Positions 45,070 to 55,761 of a stretch of DNA of 64,000 nucleotides are shown here, piece by piece. Under the pieces are notes generated by a model. That model worked only from the letters and a program-made list of their open reading frames with translations, had not been told where the DNA came from and made no database searches. The translations under genes were made by a program, and so were the position numbers. The number at the start of each line of letters is the position of its first letter. Position 1 is the stretch's first letter. Source of the stretch: Paenibacillus spiritus. GTDB lineage: Bacteria; Bacillota; Bacilli; Paenibacillales; Paenibacillaceae. The stretch spans positions 62,001-126,000 of the forward strand of contig NZ_VYKK01000005.1 of the NCBI RefSeq assembly GCF_008710135.1, read 5' to 3'.

Positions 45070-45579
45070 ATGCCTACATTCGACAATGTGCTGGTAACCG
45101 GAAGCCAGACCATCAATCAGGATTTGCAGGTCAATGGCAACCAGACAGTGCTCGGTTCATTCCAGGTGAACGGCAACGAGACCATTGACGGCAACTTCAA
45201 TGTCAATGGCAGCGAGACCGTGGATGGCAACTTCAATGTCAATGGCAGCCAGACGGTAGACGGTAACTTCAATGTCAACGGCAGCGAGACGGTGGCGGGC
45301 AACTTCAATGTGAACGGAAGCCAGACGGTCGGAACGCATCTCGGTGTTCTCGGAGAAGCCAGTGTCGGTGGCAGCATGACGGTAGCCCATCGGACCAATA
45401 TGACGGGGGTACCGACGGCTCCCGGTGCCGGTGCGGTCTCCGGCCTGCCGGTATTGTTCTATGCCGCAGCCGTTCCCAACCAGCCGGGTGTAATCGTGAA
45501 GGGAACCGATGGACAGAGCTACGTGCTGTTCGTGGACCTGACGAGCGGCGCGCCGACCCTGGCGATTCATCTGGCTTAA
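45070..45579 (+). CDS. beta-solenoid-type repeat protein, probable surface or spore protein
   Basis: 169 residues from ATG 45070 (GGGAGG 9 nt upstream); in-frame codons back to 44899 precede the ribosome binding site. Residues 12-107 are eight 12-residue repeats of the form SQTVDGNFNVNG with alternating small and hydrophobic positions, as in short beta-solenoids. The C-terminal 60 residues (GLPVLFYAAAVPNQPGVIVKG, YVLFVDLTSGAPTLAIHLA) form a globular beta cap. No signal peptide. The adjacent divergent glycosyltransferases suggest it may be a glycosylated coat or crust protein (inference). Confidence 0.8.
   Translation: MPTFDNVLVTGSQTINQDLQVNGNQTVLGSFQVNGNETIDGNFNVNGSETVDGNFNVNGSQTVDGNFNVNGSETVAGNFNVNGSQTVGTHLGVLGEASVGGSMTVAHRTNMTGVPTAPGAGAVSGLPVLFYAAAVPNQPGVIVKGTDGQSYVLFVDLTSGAPTLAIHLA
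45103..45390 (+). repeat. eight 36-bp repeats coding for a 12-residue beta unit
   Basis: Tandem units coding for [S/N][Q/E]T[V/I]xGxFxVNG. Copies 3-6 are nearly identical at DNA level (GGCAACTTCAATGTCAA recurring); the outer copies have diverged. Confidence 0.9.
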
Positions 45580-45600
45580 ATGCTTCTTCTTCAGGCAAAA

Positions 45601-45644
45601 AAAGGCGGCAGGGAGCTCCCGTGAGGGGACTCTCTGCCGCCTTT
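45601..45644. terminator. bidirectional terminator
   Basis: 15-bp stem (45601-45615 with 45630-45644, one G:U) between convergent genes, with a run of A residues on the left serving as the minus-strand T-run. Confidence 0.9.
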
Positions 45645-45705
45645 GCTGTATCGGCGGAGCAGATGGAAGCAGCATCTGGGAGAGAACACGGCTTCCTTCC
45701 AGCTG

Positions 45706-47064
45706 CTAGTTCTTGAAGCTGTGGATCGGGGCCGGGATACGGCCGCCGCGGTTGACGAACCCGGAGCAGTCGAACCGGTTCACGGCCATGACCGGCGCGT
45801 AGCCGAGCAGTCCGCCGAATTCGACCATTTCGCCGACTTCCTTGCCGATGACAGGGACCAGCCGGACGGCGGTCGTCTTGTTGTTGACCATGCCGATGGC
45901 GGCTTCGTCCGCGATAATGCCGGAGATCGTCTCCTTCGTGGTGCTGCCGGGAATGGCGATCATGTCTAGTCCGACGGAGCAGACACAGGTCATGGCTTCC
46001 AGCTTCTCGAGGGTCAGCGCGCCGCGCTGCACGGCCTGGATCATGCCGTGGTCTTCGCTGACGGGGATGAAGGCGCCGCTGAGACCGCCGACATAGGAAG
46101 AGGCCATGACGCCGCCTTTCTTGACGTTGTCATTCAGAATGGCGAGTGCGGCTGTCGTGCCGGGAGCTCCGGCTTCCTCCAGCCCCATGACCTGAAAAAT
46201 CTCGGCGATCGAGTCTCCGACCAGCGGCGTAGGAGCCAGCGACAGGTCGATGATGCCGAACGGCACGCCAAGCCGTCTGGAGGCTTCCTGGGCCACAAGC
46301 TGGCCGACGCGCGTAATCTTGAACGCCGTCCGTTTGACCGTCTCGCACAGCGTCTCGAAGTCCTGGCCCTTGACCTCTTCCAGCGCCCGCTTCACGACGC
46401 CCGGGCCGCTGACGCCGACGTTGATGACGGTCTCCCGTTCGCCGACTCCGTGAAAAGCGCCGGCCATGAACGGGTTGTCCTCCACGGCGTTGCAGAAGAC
46501 GACCAGCTTGGCGCAGCCGATGGAATCGCGGTCCTGCGTCGCAAGCGCGGTTCTCCGGATGATGTCGCCCATCAGCTTGACGGCGTCCATGTTGATGCCG
46601 CTGCGCGAGGAGCCGACATTGACGGAAGAGCAGACCCGCTCGGTAACGGCCAGCGCCTCCGGAATGCTCTCGATCAGCTTGCGGTCGCCGGTGGTGCAGC
46701 CTTTCTGCACAAGAGCGGAGAAGCCGCCGATGAAGTTGACGCCGACTTCGCGGGCGGCGCGGTCCAGTGCTTCGGCGACGGGCACATACGTATCGGTCTC
46801 GACCGAGCCGGCGGCGATGGCGATGGGAGTGACGGAGATGCGTTTGTTGACAATCGGCACGCCGAATTGTTTCTCCAGATCATTGCCGGTCTTGACGAGA
46901 TGCTCGGCGGACCGGGTGATTTTATCATAGATCTTCTGATTGAACGTCTTCAGGTCGGTATGCGCGCAGTCCATCAGGCTGATGCCCATTGTAATGGTCC
47001 GCACGTCCAGGTTCATCTCCCGGATCATCTTGTTCGTCTCTTCTACTTCCACCAAAGAAATCAT
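45706..47064 (-). CDS. UPF0210 (DUF711) / PFL-family protein
   Basis: 452 residues of the conserved UPF0210 family (SP0239-like): [69 protein letters not shown] and [13 protein letters not shown]. It has several conserved Cys and Asp residues. AGGAGG precedes the ATG. It lies 28 bp downstream of the ACT-domain gene, the usual partner across Firmicutes and archaea. Biochemical function is not established. Confidence 0.93.
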   Translation of the reverse strand: MISLVEVEETNKMIREMNLDVRTITMGISLMDCAHTDLKTFNQKIYDKITRSAEHLVKTGNDLEKQFGVPIVNKRISVTPIAIAAGSVETDTYVPVAEALDRAAREVGVNFIGGFSALVQKGCTTGDRKLIESIPEALAVTERVCSSVNVGSSRSGINMDAVKLMGDIIRRTALATQDRDSIGCAKLVVFCNAVEDNPFMAGAFHGVGERETVINVGVSGPGVVKRALEEVKGQDFETLCETVKRTAFKITRVGQLVAQEASRRLGVPFGIIDLSLAPTPLVGDSIAEIFQVMGLEEAGAPGTTAALAILNDNVKKGGVMASSYVGGLSGAFIPVSEDHGMIQAVQRGALTLEKLEAMTCVCSVGLDMIAIPGSTTKETISGIIADEAAIGMVNNKTTAVRLVPVIGKEVGEMVEFGGLLGYAPVMAVNRFDCSGFVNRGGRIPAPIHSFKN

Positions 47065-47092
47065 GGGCTTCCTCCTGTGAATGCCGCCCGGC

Positions 47093-47362
47093 TCAGATCC
47101 GGTGCATAATATTGAATATATCCTCGTGTTGGAGCTTGATCTCGACGCCGATCTCTTCGCCGACCCCTTGCAGCTGCTCGACCAGCGTCTCCAGCGGGTC
47201 CGAGGATTGCGAAATATCCACGATCATCATCATATTGAAATATTCCTGTACAATCGTCTGCGAGATATCAAGAATGTTGACGTTGTGCTCCGCGAGATAC
47301 GTGCACACTCTGGCAATAATGCCGACTTTGTCCTTGCCCAGTACGGTAATGATTCCTTTCAA
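47093..47362 (-). CDS. ACT-domain protein (UPF0237)
   Basis: 89 residues from a TTG start (47362) with GGGGGAG upstream. The frame remains open to 47425, but that part lies before the ribosome binding site. The single ACT domain begins [38 protein letters not shown] domains bind small ligands, usually amino acids. It forms the standard pair with UPF0210 and probably senses a ligand for it. Confidence 0.93.
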   Translation of the reverse strand: MKGIITVLGKDKVGIIARVCTYLAEHNVNILDISQTIVQEYFNMMMIVDISQSSDPLETLVEQLQGVGEEIGVEIKLQHEDIFNIMHRI

Positions 47363-47548
47363 GCTTGGCTCCCCCTTGTCCTTTTGTCTGTCATTTATTA
47401 TGGGCCAAGGAGGGGCGGGGGGCAACTGAATGTTTTGTGGCGGCGGATTGTTGTGTGCGGGGAGAAGACAGTGCTGGCATTTTGGCGCAAAAGTTGGTTA
47501 AATAGAATAGGAATTACATAGATTTCAGTCCTGGAAGGGAGAAATGTC

Positions 47549-48925
47549 ATGGAATTTCGTACGGAACGCGACACAATGGGAACCATTCAGGTCCCTGCCG
47601 ACAAGTATTGGGGGGCCCAGACGCAGCGAAGCCTGGAGAATTTCCGGATTGGCACCGAGAAAATCCCGCTGGACGTCATCTGCGCCCTGGCCCGCATCAA
47701 GAAAGCCGCAGCCTCGGCCAATGCGGACCTCGGTCTGCTTGCGCCCGCGAAGGCGGAAGCGATTGCCCGCGCGGCGGATGAAATTATCGCCGGCCGGCAC
47801 GACGGCGAATTTCCGCTTGCGGTCTGGCAGACCGGCAGCGGCACACAGAGCAATATGAACGTCAATGAAGTCATCGCCCGGCGCGGCAATGAGCTGCTGG
47901 CGGAGGCCGGCGCAGAAGGATCGATCCATCCGAACGACGATGTCAACAAGGGGCAGAGCTCCAATGACACCTTCCCGACGGCGATGCATATCGCCGCGTA
48001 TATCGCCGTTCAAAGGCAGGTGCTTCCGGCGATCTCGCAGCTGGCGGATACACTGGGACGGAAGTCCGACGAATACAAGGAATTGATCAAGATCGGACGC
48101 ACGCATCTTCAGGATGCGACACCGGTCACGCTGGGCCAGGAGATCGGGGCCTGGAAAGCGATGCTGGACAAGACTTCAGCCTTTATCGCGCAGAGTGCGG
48201 AGTCGCTCCTGGAGCTGGCCATCGGCGGCACCGCCGTAGGAACGGGCATCAACGCCCATCCGGAATTCGGCGACCGGGCGGCGGCAGGGATCGGCGGAGA
48301 GCTCGGCTACGGCTTCGTATCCGCAGCGAATAAATTCCACTCCCTGACCAGTCACGACCAGCTCGTCTACGTACACGGCGCTTTGAGAGCGCTCGCGGGC
48401 GACTTGATGAAGATCGCCAACGACGTCCGCTGGCTGGCGAGCGGGCCGCGTAGCGGCATCGGCGAAATCTCGATTCCCGAGAACGAGCCGGGCAGCTCCA
48501 TTATGCCGGGCAAAGTGAACCCGACCCAGAGCGAAGCCTTGACGATGGTCGTCTGCCAGGTGCTCGGGAACGACACGACCATCGGCGTGGCGGCGAGCCA
48601 GGGGAATTTTCAGCTGAACGTCTTCAAGCCGGTCATCATCCATGCCTTCCTGCAATCCTGCCGCCTGCTGGCCGATGCCATGATCTCGTTCGAGGAACAC
48701 TGCGCGCGCGGCATCACGGCGAACACCGAGGCCATCCGTCAGGGCCTGGAGCGCTCGCTGATGCTGGTAACGGCGCTCAACCCGCACATCGGCTACGAGA
48801 AAGCCGCCGCCATCGCCAAGCTGGCCCATAAAGAGGGCCTGACGCTGAAGGAAGCGGCCCTGCGGCTGAACTACCTCTCGGAAGAAGAGTTCGACCGGAT
48901 TGTGCGGCCGGAGAAGATGATATAG
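47549..48925 (+). CDS. fumC: class II fumarate hydratase
   Basis: 458 residues; interconverts fumarate and malate in the TCA cycle. The fumarase/aspartase signature [13 protein letters not shown] carries the catalytic Ser loop. [35 protein letters not shown] and [16 protein letters not shown] line the active site. GAAGGGAG precedes ATG 47549. It is monocistronic with its own terminator. Confidence 0.96.
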   Translation: MEFRTERDTMGTIQVPADKYWGAQTQRSLENFRIGTEKIPLDVICALARIKKAAASANADLGLLAPAKAEAIARAADEIIAGRHDGEFPLAVWQTGSGTQSNMNVNEVIARRGNELLAEAGAEGSIHPNDDVNKGQSSNDTFPTAMHIAAYIAVQRQVLPAISQLADTLGRKSDEYKELIKIGRTHLQDATPVTLGQEIGAWKAMLDKTSAFIAQSAESLLELAIGGTAVGTGINAHPEFGDRAAAGIGGELGYGFVSAANKFHSLTSHDQLVYVHGALRALAGDLMKIANDVRWLASGPRSGIGEISIPENEPGSSIMPGKVNPTQSEALTMVVCQVLGNDTTIGVAASQGNFQLNVFKPVIIHAFLQSCRLLADAMISFEEHCARGITANTEAIRQGLERSLMLVTALNPHIGYEKAAAIAKLAHKEGLTLKEAALRLNYLSEEEFDRIVRPEKMI

Positions 48926-48942
48926 GGGAAAGAAGAGAATAC

Positions 48943-48981
48943 GGCTGTTTCCGCGAGATAAGCTTGCGGGAGCAGCCTTTT
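48943..48981 (+). terminator. terminator of fumC
   Basis: 12-bp stem GGCTGTTTCCGC/GCGGGAGCAGCC with two G:U pairs, followed by TTTTG. Confidence 0.82.
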
Positions 48982-49187
48982 GTTGTTCTAAAGGAGGCTG
49001 CAATTTCAGAGGTAATTGCTTTTGGAAAGGAATAAGTGCCGGTCTTCGGCTCACAAAAATGTAAAATTAAACCCCATAAAACATGATTCGACAGCACGTT
49101 CTATGGGATTTCGAAATGTCTTTTTGATTATAGTAACGCTGTTGCTCTGATAAGAAGGCATTATTCTACAAATGGGAGTGGTAGGGT

Positions 49188-50132
49188 GTGAGAAGGAACT
49201 CGGTGGTCATCAGGTTGGGATTTTTGCTGGGGTGCTTGGTCCTGCTCTCGGGAAGAAGCGGTCTAGCTTCTGGTCTAGGTTCAGCCCTTCCGGGGAGTTA
49301 TAAGTATGATGACAATGGAAGGCTGACTTATTTTGAATCTTCAGAGGGCTATATTTTCTATGAGTACGACAGGAACGGGAATTTGCTCAAAAAACGAATC
49401 AAGGGTTTTGGGGATCTGGAAACTCCGACAGGCGCCGATCAAATTGTGACCGGCCTGAACGTGAAAGGCTGGCACCTCGACAAGACAGGCATTCAGAGCA
49501 TCAAAATTTATTTGAATGGAACATACCAGGGTTTGGCAAGCTACGGAGATCCGCGTGAGGATATTTACAGCAAGTATCCTAAGTTTGGCAACCACAATTC
49601 GGGATTTCACTATAACATCAGTCTTCCGAAACAGAATGCATCCTATGAGGTTAAGACAGTGGTCCGAAACAATGGCGGCGAAGAAACCGTTTATACCAAG
49701 TCTTTCCGATTCGTAGCCTTGAACTCTGTCGGACATCTAGACTCTCCTTCGGAAGGGGTAACCGTATTCTATTATTTAAGATATCCCAATACAAATTACA
49801 CGCGTATGACGGTAAGCGGATGGCAGTTGGACACGGAAGGGATCAAATCTGTCCAAGTTTATTTGGATAATAATTACATAAAATCAGGAAGTTTGACTGT
49901 CTCAAGGTCGGACGTTAAGGCGGCCTACACTCAATATAATCAGAGCATAAGCGGCTATGCAATTGATTTGGATCTTCCTGTGGCCGGGAATGGAGCCGCT
50001 GGACAGACCGCTGCCCATCAAGTGAAAGTGGTTGTAGCCAATATGAAAGGCGAACTCTCCACTTACGTGAGGAATTTCGTGGTTAAAAATTCCAATCAGT
50101 TTTTTGAAGTGGGACCTTCTGGCCAAAACTAA
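49188..50132 (+). CDS. secreted protein with YD repeat and GBS-Bsp-like domains
   Basis: 314 residues from GTG 49188 (GGGAG 12 nt upstream). Signal peptide to about residue 28, then one YD/RHS repeat (YKYDDNGRLTYF, YFYEYDRNGNLLKK), then two GBS_Bsp-like modules of about 110 residues (GWHLDKTGIQSIKIYLNGTY and GWQLDTEGIKSVQVYLDNNY). It precedes the giant RHS protein by 49 bp on the same strand. Probably exported with it; role unknown. The 260 bp upstream, after the fumC terminator, contains no other gene. Confidence 0.82.
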   Translation: MRRNSVVIRLGFLLGCLVLLSGRSGLASGLGSALPGSYKYDDNGRLTYFESSEGYIFYEYDRNGNLLKKRIKGFGDLETPTGADQIVTGLNVKGWHLDKTGIQSIKIYLNGTYQGLASYGDPREDIYSKYPKFGNHNSGFHYNISLPKQNASYEVKTVVRNNGGEETVYTKSFRFVALNSVGHLDSPSEGVTVFYYLRYPNTNYTRMTVSGWQLDTEGIKSVQVYLDNNYIKSGSLTVSRSDVKAAYTQYNQSISGYAIDLDLPVAGNGAAGQTAAHQVKVVVANMKGELSTYVRNFVVKNSNQFFEVGPSGQN

Positions 50133-50181
50133 GCTTATACATTCAAATAATTGAAAATATAAAGAGAACTGGGGAAAAGAA

Positions 50182-53100
50182 ATGATAAAAACAAGCTTAA
50201 TCAAAAAAGCCGGTGTTGCTCTGTTAGCACTTCTTTTGCTTGTACCTGAAATGGGTGTGTTTGCTGCCGGAGGTACAACGGCAAAAGCTGTACCGGTCAG
50301 CATCGCTGCACCGCTTGAAATACCGAAACAGGAACCTCCAAGTTCAGACGGCTCGTACTCGGCTCCATCGACTATACCGGAAAACCTACCGGTTAGCCGT
50401 TCGGTTTATTGGACGAATGCTAAGGATCGCGGTGTCCTGTCTTCTGAACAACTGGCTGAGATGTCGCTTACTTTAAAGAATACGGATGCCCGCATTCTCA
50501 GAATTAAGGACAAATACGCCGGTTCAGGGAAAATGAAAAACGGCATGGCAGCCTCTAACTTGGGCGCCGCAGAGCCTCGCTTGTCCGACGAGCAAGTCCG
50601 CTCGCTCATGCTTCAAGGGGCCACAACGGAAGATGTATTCGAAGCCGCCTACTTGGCTCGGGAGACCGGGTTAGACCCGATCGAACTGTACCTCCAGAAG
50701 ACAAAGTCTCGAAAGTCCTGGGAGGACCTTAGAACGGTCAAACAACGCGAGAACAAGATCTCGGCCGAGAAGACGGGGAATGTGACTGGTTCGGTATATG
50801 CTTCCTCCCTTGACGTCACTGGCGATACCGGTCAGTTCGAAAATGCTTTGCTGAAGGCGGCAGACGCTAGTCTCATAGCCAATTCACCTTTGACAGCCCA
50901 GATCAACGGGGTTATTAAAGACTTTGCCTTGGAGAGCATTAAGCAACTCAGTAAGCCGCAGTATTCGGATCAAGATGCAACTGCTGAAACCGTCGATCCA
51001 ACTTCCACTTCTTTGATTTGGAAATCAACTCAAATCAGTCTCCCCGGGCGAGACGGGTTAGACTTAAATCTTGGCGTCATGTATAACTCAACTGACAGCG
51101 AAATGGAGCAAGTCAATTTTAACAACACGATTTATAATTTGGGGACAGGCTGGAGCTTTCGCTTTCCTTCCATACAACCGGCACCCGACAACAAATATTA
51201 CTACCGGGACGGGGAAGGGTCTATCTATGAATCAACCTTTTCAGCCAATGATACTGGATTAGAGGCCTACACGCATCTCAAAGGATACAAAGGGAAAGAT
51301 CGTCAGCTTGTTCAGGATCTGGACCATTCTTATTCCAACGGACAATTCAGCTCTACCTACTATATGGAGTATCCTGACAAGAAAAGAGAGTATTTCGGTG
51401 GACCCAATAATCGATTGCTGGCTATAGTAGATCGGTTCGGTAATACGATTACTTTTCGATATTCTCCCGAAGGCATGCTCAGTTATATTCAGGATACTGT
51501 AGGCAGAAAGATGACGTTTACTTATGACAATCAGGCGGTCTACTCTGTTGAGAACAATAATGCAAACCCGATAACCGAGAAGCTGGTCGTCCAAGTCTAC
51601 GATGCCTCCGGAAGTCCGCAGCAAAAGGTTACTTATTCCAGAATTCGTGTCGGACATACTTTTATTAATGGCCACCCTGACGGAGTGATTGACCGATACT
51701 GGGCAGGCACCCCATTTATACAGCTTCAGTCCATTACGCTCCAATCCGGCGAGGAGATTAACTTCAGACATTATGATAATTACTATTTGTATCATCCGAC
51801 CTTAAAGACTTCAGACGTTCGGGATCCAGATACGGGATTCTTGTATTTTGATCTGCTCTCCAGTGTGGAATATACACATTCCCAGAGTGTGTTCGTCTGG
51901 GGTGACCTTCCGGGCAACCTCATGGGAAAAGGAAACATCCATCATCCGAGCATCACGGAGAGATACGATCAACTGAAGAAAGGCAGCGGTTTTAGCGGAA
52001 AGTACAATGATCTGAGTTACGAACATGACAGGTATTCTGACGGGTACCCCGATTACTTCAAAGACGAATATTCCAGTTCTATCCCCGATACGTATACCTA
52101 TTCAACAATCATTAAAAATCTGAACGGCCAACGGACGACTACTTATACCTTTAATAATAAGGACCAATTGATGACAACTAAAGCAGAGGCCGCCAACGGT
52201 GAAAAGATCATTGATAAAAACACCGGCTTTCATGCTGTCTTTACGCAATCTCCCACGACCAGCGAACACTGGGAATATGGTATTGGCGACACGGATATTA
52301 CCGCTAATAAGCTTTACTCTGAAACTTCATATGATGACCTGGGATATGTGACATCTACAACCCGTCCAGTGACCGGGGAACAATGGGCCAATCCGACGTT
52401 GAGGGGGAAAAACACTACCACTTACGAATATGACAGCAGCTTTCACTTGATAAGCCGCAAGACCTGGTACAAAAGCGAAAGCGATCCTTTGCCTCTTACA
52501 GAAACTTATCTGTACCATAATGGGGGGGATAAGTCCGGCCGACTGGAAACATACACCGGGCCCGATGGAACCACAGGGTTCACTTACGAGATGGTACAAG
52601 ACGGAGGGGCGGGCGGAAACAAAGTATCCAAAGTGACTGCCATACGAACCGCGGGGGGGAAGCTGGCCTCCCGGTCAGTTACGACTTTCGGATCCGAGTA
52701 CGGGTATGCCTATCCGACCGTAATACAGCAGCTGTTCAATGTAAGTTTGCCTACGGAGAAAGCAATCACAACTACTAAAAAATATGATGCTGCAACAGGT
52801 CTGGTCACGGAACAGAAAGACAGCAACGGTCAAACGACGAACTATGACTATGACAATCAGGGACGAATCAAGAAGATTACATACCCCAAAATGATCAGCA
52901 ACGACAACGGTACGCCATATCAGGATACCGAAGAATACAATTATTACCCTAACATGGTTTCGGATCACTTTGACGAGACAAATGCGGGAATTCATGTACT
53001 AAAGGTGGACACCTTCAAGATCCGCACCCAGCTAACGAGCGGAGCCAAATCCATTACTTACTGTAATTACTTGTATAATGGTTTGGGGATGCTGCTAACC

Positions 53101-55761
53101 CAAGAGCAATGGGATGAATACCAGGCAAAATGGACCTTCGACCAATTTCATTACAATGAATCCGGGCAAGCTACCTACGCCAAGGATAAGAGCGGAAACA
53201 CAGTAACTGCAGGCTATGACGTCTGGGGACGGCAGAATCTGGGCGTGGACGAGTTCGCTAACCGATATATCTCAGAGTATGACCTGAAGCAACGGAAAAC
53301 GACCAATTATAGGATAAGTGCGGCGGACGGGAAGACATGGAATCGGGTAGAAGAGACCCAAAATCCATGGGGACAAGTGACTTCTCGGACAACGACTTAC
53401 ACGGATCTTCATCAGAAAGCCCAAACGATTTCTGAGCAATATCGCTATGATCTTGCCGGAAATCTTACCGGTTACACGGATCCCAACCAGAATATGAACG
53501 AGGACGGAGTGACAACCAGCTTTGTGTACGATGGCCTGAACCGCTTGGCTCAGGTGAAGAATGCCCTGAATCAAAGTACGTTCTATATCTATGACGGGAA
53601 CAATCAGATCACCAAGGTCAGTATGCAGGAGAAAGGCGGCGCTCCGCAGACCTTGAAGACGGGTGTCTATAATGAAGTCGGCCTGCCAATTGCTAAACAG
53701 GACGGACTCGGTCAAAGCGAATCACTCAGCTATAACAGCATGGGGCAGTTGGAGCAACGAACAGACCGCAACAGTACCGTGATTTCCAACCATTACAATG
53801 AAGCCGGAGTGTTGGACAAGACAGTATGGAGTGGAACAGTGAACGGAGCGGCAGCGAACCGGGAAGTTCGGTTATTTCTCGGTGACAGCCGCGGAAGCCG
53901 GTACAACACGACAAGATGGTACGACAATAACGTCGCGGCCCCGTCAGTGTCCCAGACCAATCTTTTTGACAGTCTTGACCGTTTACGCTGGGTAGATTCC
54001 CAAGGAAACGGCTATTCATCTCAGTTGAACCTGAAAAGAGATATATTGGGTCAGGTGATTCAGCAGATCAGTACGAGCTCGGCTTTCGGCAATTTCTATA
54101 CCAACTACACGTACAACAAAACTCGGGTAGAGACCGTTCAGACAGATGGAAAGGAAGTACCCAGCGGAAATGAGACGGCCAAAGCCTGGTATACGTATGA
54201 AGGCAACGGGTTGGTCAGCTCCATCCGCTACCCGCTGCTCAGCGATGGAACTACGCTGAAAGCCGTCTTTGTACATGATGCCAATTTGAACTGGCTACAG
54301 CAGGTGACGAATACCAAGGGGGACAATGTCCTAACCAAGTATGAGTATGAGTATGATTGTAACGGGAATATCATGAAGGTGACGGAACAAGGTAGCGACC
54401 GTATGGCGCGTTGGAGCATGTATACGTACGATGCGCTGAATAGGCTGAAGACGGTTACTCGCTCGGACGGCAGCGCAGCGGAGTATATGTACGACCTTAG
54501 AGGCAATCGCAATACCTTGAGCGATACTTCACCAGGAAGCACGGATTTCTCAGCGGTCAGTTACTCCTATGATCTTATGAACACCTTGACGGGGCTCACG
54601 AAAAACAACGTCTCTACCAATTTCGCATATCTGCCGGACGGACTGCGATATCAAAAATCCAGCGGGGGTAATACGACGCAGTATGGCTATAACGCAAATG
54701 GCGAAGTGGTCACCGAAACAAAAGGAAATGAGAAGGCAGAATATGTCCGTGGCGATCGTTTACTGGTGAAGAAAGACGTCACCATTAGTACGGCGGTGAA
54801 GGACTATTACTATCTTTACAACGGGCACGGCGATGTAGTCCAAATCGTGGATACAACCGGGAAGGTGCTTAACAGCTATGGCTACGATGAATGGGGGAAT
54901 CTAACAAGCCAAATAGAGGGCATCTCGAATTCGTTCAAATATGCGGGTGAGATGTACGACGATGAGACAGGGTTGTACTATCTACGTGCGCGCTATTATG
55001 ATCCAGGAACTGGACGGTTTTTAAATGAGGATACGTATGAAGGGCAGATTGATAATCCGCTGTCGTTGAATCTTTATACGTATGTGAGCAATAATCCATT
55101 GATTTATACGGACCCGACGGGACACCGAAAAGCTTCAGACAACGACGAATTGGCTGGTTATACGCAACAATATGCTGACGACTATGAAAAGGCAAAGCGT
55201 AACGGTGATAAAGAGGGTATGGTTTATGCTGAAAAAATGGCAGATACTATGCGAGTTTCATATTATCGTATGTATGGATTAGAAGTTCCTTCAGATGTCA
55301 AGTACACTGATGCTAGTCTTAAAATGCAAAAAGCATTTAGATTTGGATATTTCACGTATATAGCAGCTGCCAGAATGCCACCTCAAAGTTTTTTTAATGG
55401 AGAGAGTCCTTTAAACGTTGCTTATCTTACTAAGAATCCGGAATTTATAGCGAACCTAGGTCCTGATAATGTTGCTAAAATATTCCAAAATGAAGGTTTT
55501 GAGGTTACCAAGGCTACGCTTAATAGTGGCAATGGTGTTAAACTAATGATTAAAGGTAATCAAATTAATTACATTCAGTTTTCTAACGGGGAAGGCAGAC
55601 ATGGAGTTCCATATATAAAGGTGAATGGAAATGAAATTAAGGTTAAAATTGTTATTGGAAACCCTGGGCAATATAAGGGCAACGTTCAAGAAGAAATTAA
55701 AACTGGAACTAGATTCTACTGGCTAGAAGGAAATCAATATAAAGGATGGAGAGGGGAATGA
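50182..55761 (+). CDS. RHS/YD-repeat polymorphic toxin (WapA-like)
   Basis: 1859 residues. The Sec signal peptide (1-29) predicts export. Residues 30-270 are a helical and Pro-rich leader. Residues about 275-1600 form the YD-repeat shell (YDVWGRQN, YDGLNRLAQVKNALNQ, YNANGEVV and many others). Residues 1599-1648 are the RHS core, ending PLIYTDPTGH, which fits the PxxxxDPxG self-cleavage boundary. Residues 1649-1859 are the variable tip: a linker (AEKMADTMRVSYY) then an unassigned toxin domain. Codon composition turns AT-rich right after the core, as usual for exchangeable tips. The stop overlaps the immunity start. No LPxTG anchor is present. Such proteins kill neighbouring cells on contact. 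Confidence 0.93.
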   Translation: MIKTSLIKKAGVALLALLLLVPEMGVFAAGGTTAKAVPVSIAAPLEIPKQEPPSSDGSYSAPSTIPENLPVSRSVYWTNAKDRGVLSSEQLAEMSLTLKNTDARILRIKDKYAGSGKMKNGMAASNLGAAEPRLSDEQVRSLMLQGATTEDVFEAAYLARETGLDPIELYLQKTKSRKSWEDLRTVKQRENKISAEKTGNVTGSVYASSLDVTGDTGQFENALLKAADASLIANSPLTAQINGVIKDFALESIKQLSKPQYSDQDATAETVDPTSTSLIWKSTQISLPGRDGLDLNLGVMYNSTDSEMEQVNFNNTIYNLGTGWSFRFPSIQPAPDNKYYYRDGEGSIYESTFSANDTGLEAYTHLKGYKGKDRQLVQDLDHSYSNGQFSSTYYMEYPDKKREYFGGPNNRLLAIVDRFGNTITFRYSPEGMLSYIQDTVGRKMTFTYDNQAVYSVENNNANPITEKLVVQVYDASGSPQQKVTYSRIRVGHTFINGHPDGVIDRYWAGTPFIQLQSITLQSGEEINFRHYDNYYLYHPTLKTSDVRDPDTGFLYFDLLSSVEYTHSQSVFVWGDLPGNLMGKGNIHHPSITERYDQLKKGSGFSGKYNDLSYEHDRYSDGYPDYFKDEYSSSIPDTYTYSTIIKNLNGQRTTTYTFNNKDQLMTTKAEAANGEKIIDKNTGFHAVFTQSPTTSEHWEYGIGDTDITANKLYSETSYDDLGYVTSTTRPVTGEQWANPTLRGKNTTTYEYDSSFHLISRKTWYKSESDPLPLTETYLYHNGGDKSGRLETYTGPDGTTGFTYEMVQDGGAGGNKVSKVTAIRTAGGKLASRSVTTFGSEYGYAYPTVIQQLFNVSLPTEKAITTTKKYDAATGLVTEQKDSNGQTTNYDYDNQGRIKKITYPKMISNDNGTPYQDTEEYNYYPNMVSDHFDETNAGIHVLKVDTFKIRTQLTSGAKSITYCNYLYNGLGMLLTQEQWDEYQAKWTFDQFHYNESGQATYAKDKSGNTVTAGYDVWGRQNLGVDEFANRYISEYDLKQRKTTNYRISAADGKTWNRVEETQNPWGQVTSRTTTYTDLHQKAQTISEQYRYDLAGNLTGYTDPNQNMNEDGVTTSFVYDGLNRLAQVKNALNQSTFYIYDGNNQITKVSMQEKGGAPQTLKTGVYNEVGLPIAKQDGLGQSESLSYNSMGQLEQRTDRNSTVISNHYNEAGVLDKTVWSGTVNGAAANREVRLFLGDSRGSRYNTTRWYDNNVAAPSVSQTNLFDSLDRLRWVDSQGNGYSSQLNLKRDILGQVIQQISTSSAFGNFYTNYTYNKTRVETVQTDGKEVPSGNETAKAWYTYEGNGLVSSIRYPLLSDGTTLKAVFVHDANLNWLQQVTNTKGDNVLTKYEYEYDCNGNIMKVTEQGSDRMARWSMYTYDALNRLKTVTRSDGSAAEYMYDLRGNRNTLSDTSPGSTDFSAVSYSYDLMNTLTGLTKNNVSTNFAYLPDGLRYQKSSGGNTTQYGYNANGEVVTETKGNEKAEYVRGDRLLVKKDVTISTAVKDYYYLYNGHGDVVQIVDTTGKVLNSYGYDEWGNLTSQIEGISNSFKYAGEMYDDETGLYYLRARYYDPGTGRFLNEDTYEGQIDNPLSLNLYTYVSNNPLIYTDPTGHRKASDNDELAGYTQQYADDYEKAKRNGDKEGMVYAEKMADTMRVSYYRMYGLEVPSDVKYTDASLKMQKAFRFGYFTYIAAARMPPQSFFNGESPLNVAYLTKNPEFIANLGPDNVAKIFQNEGFEVTKATLNSGNGVKLMIKGNQINYIQFSNGEGRHGVPYIKVNGNEIKVKIVIGNPGQYKGNVQEEIKTGTRFYWLEGNQYKGWRGE

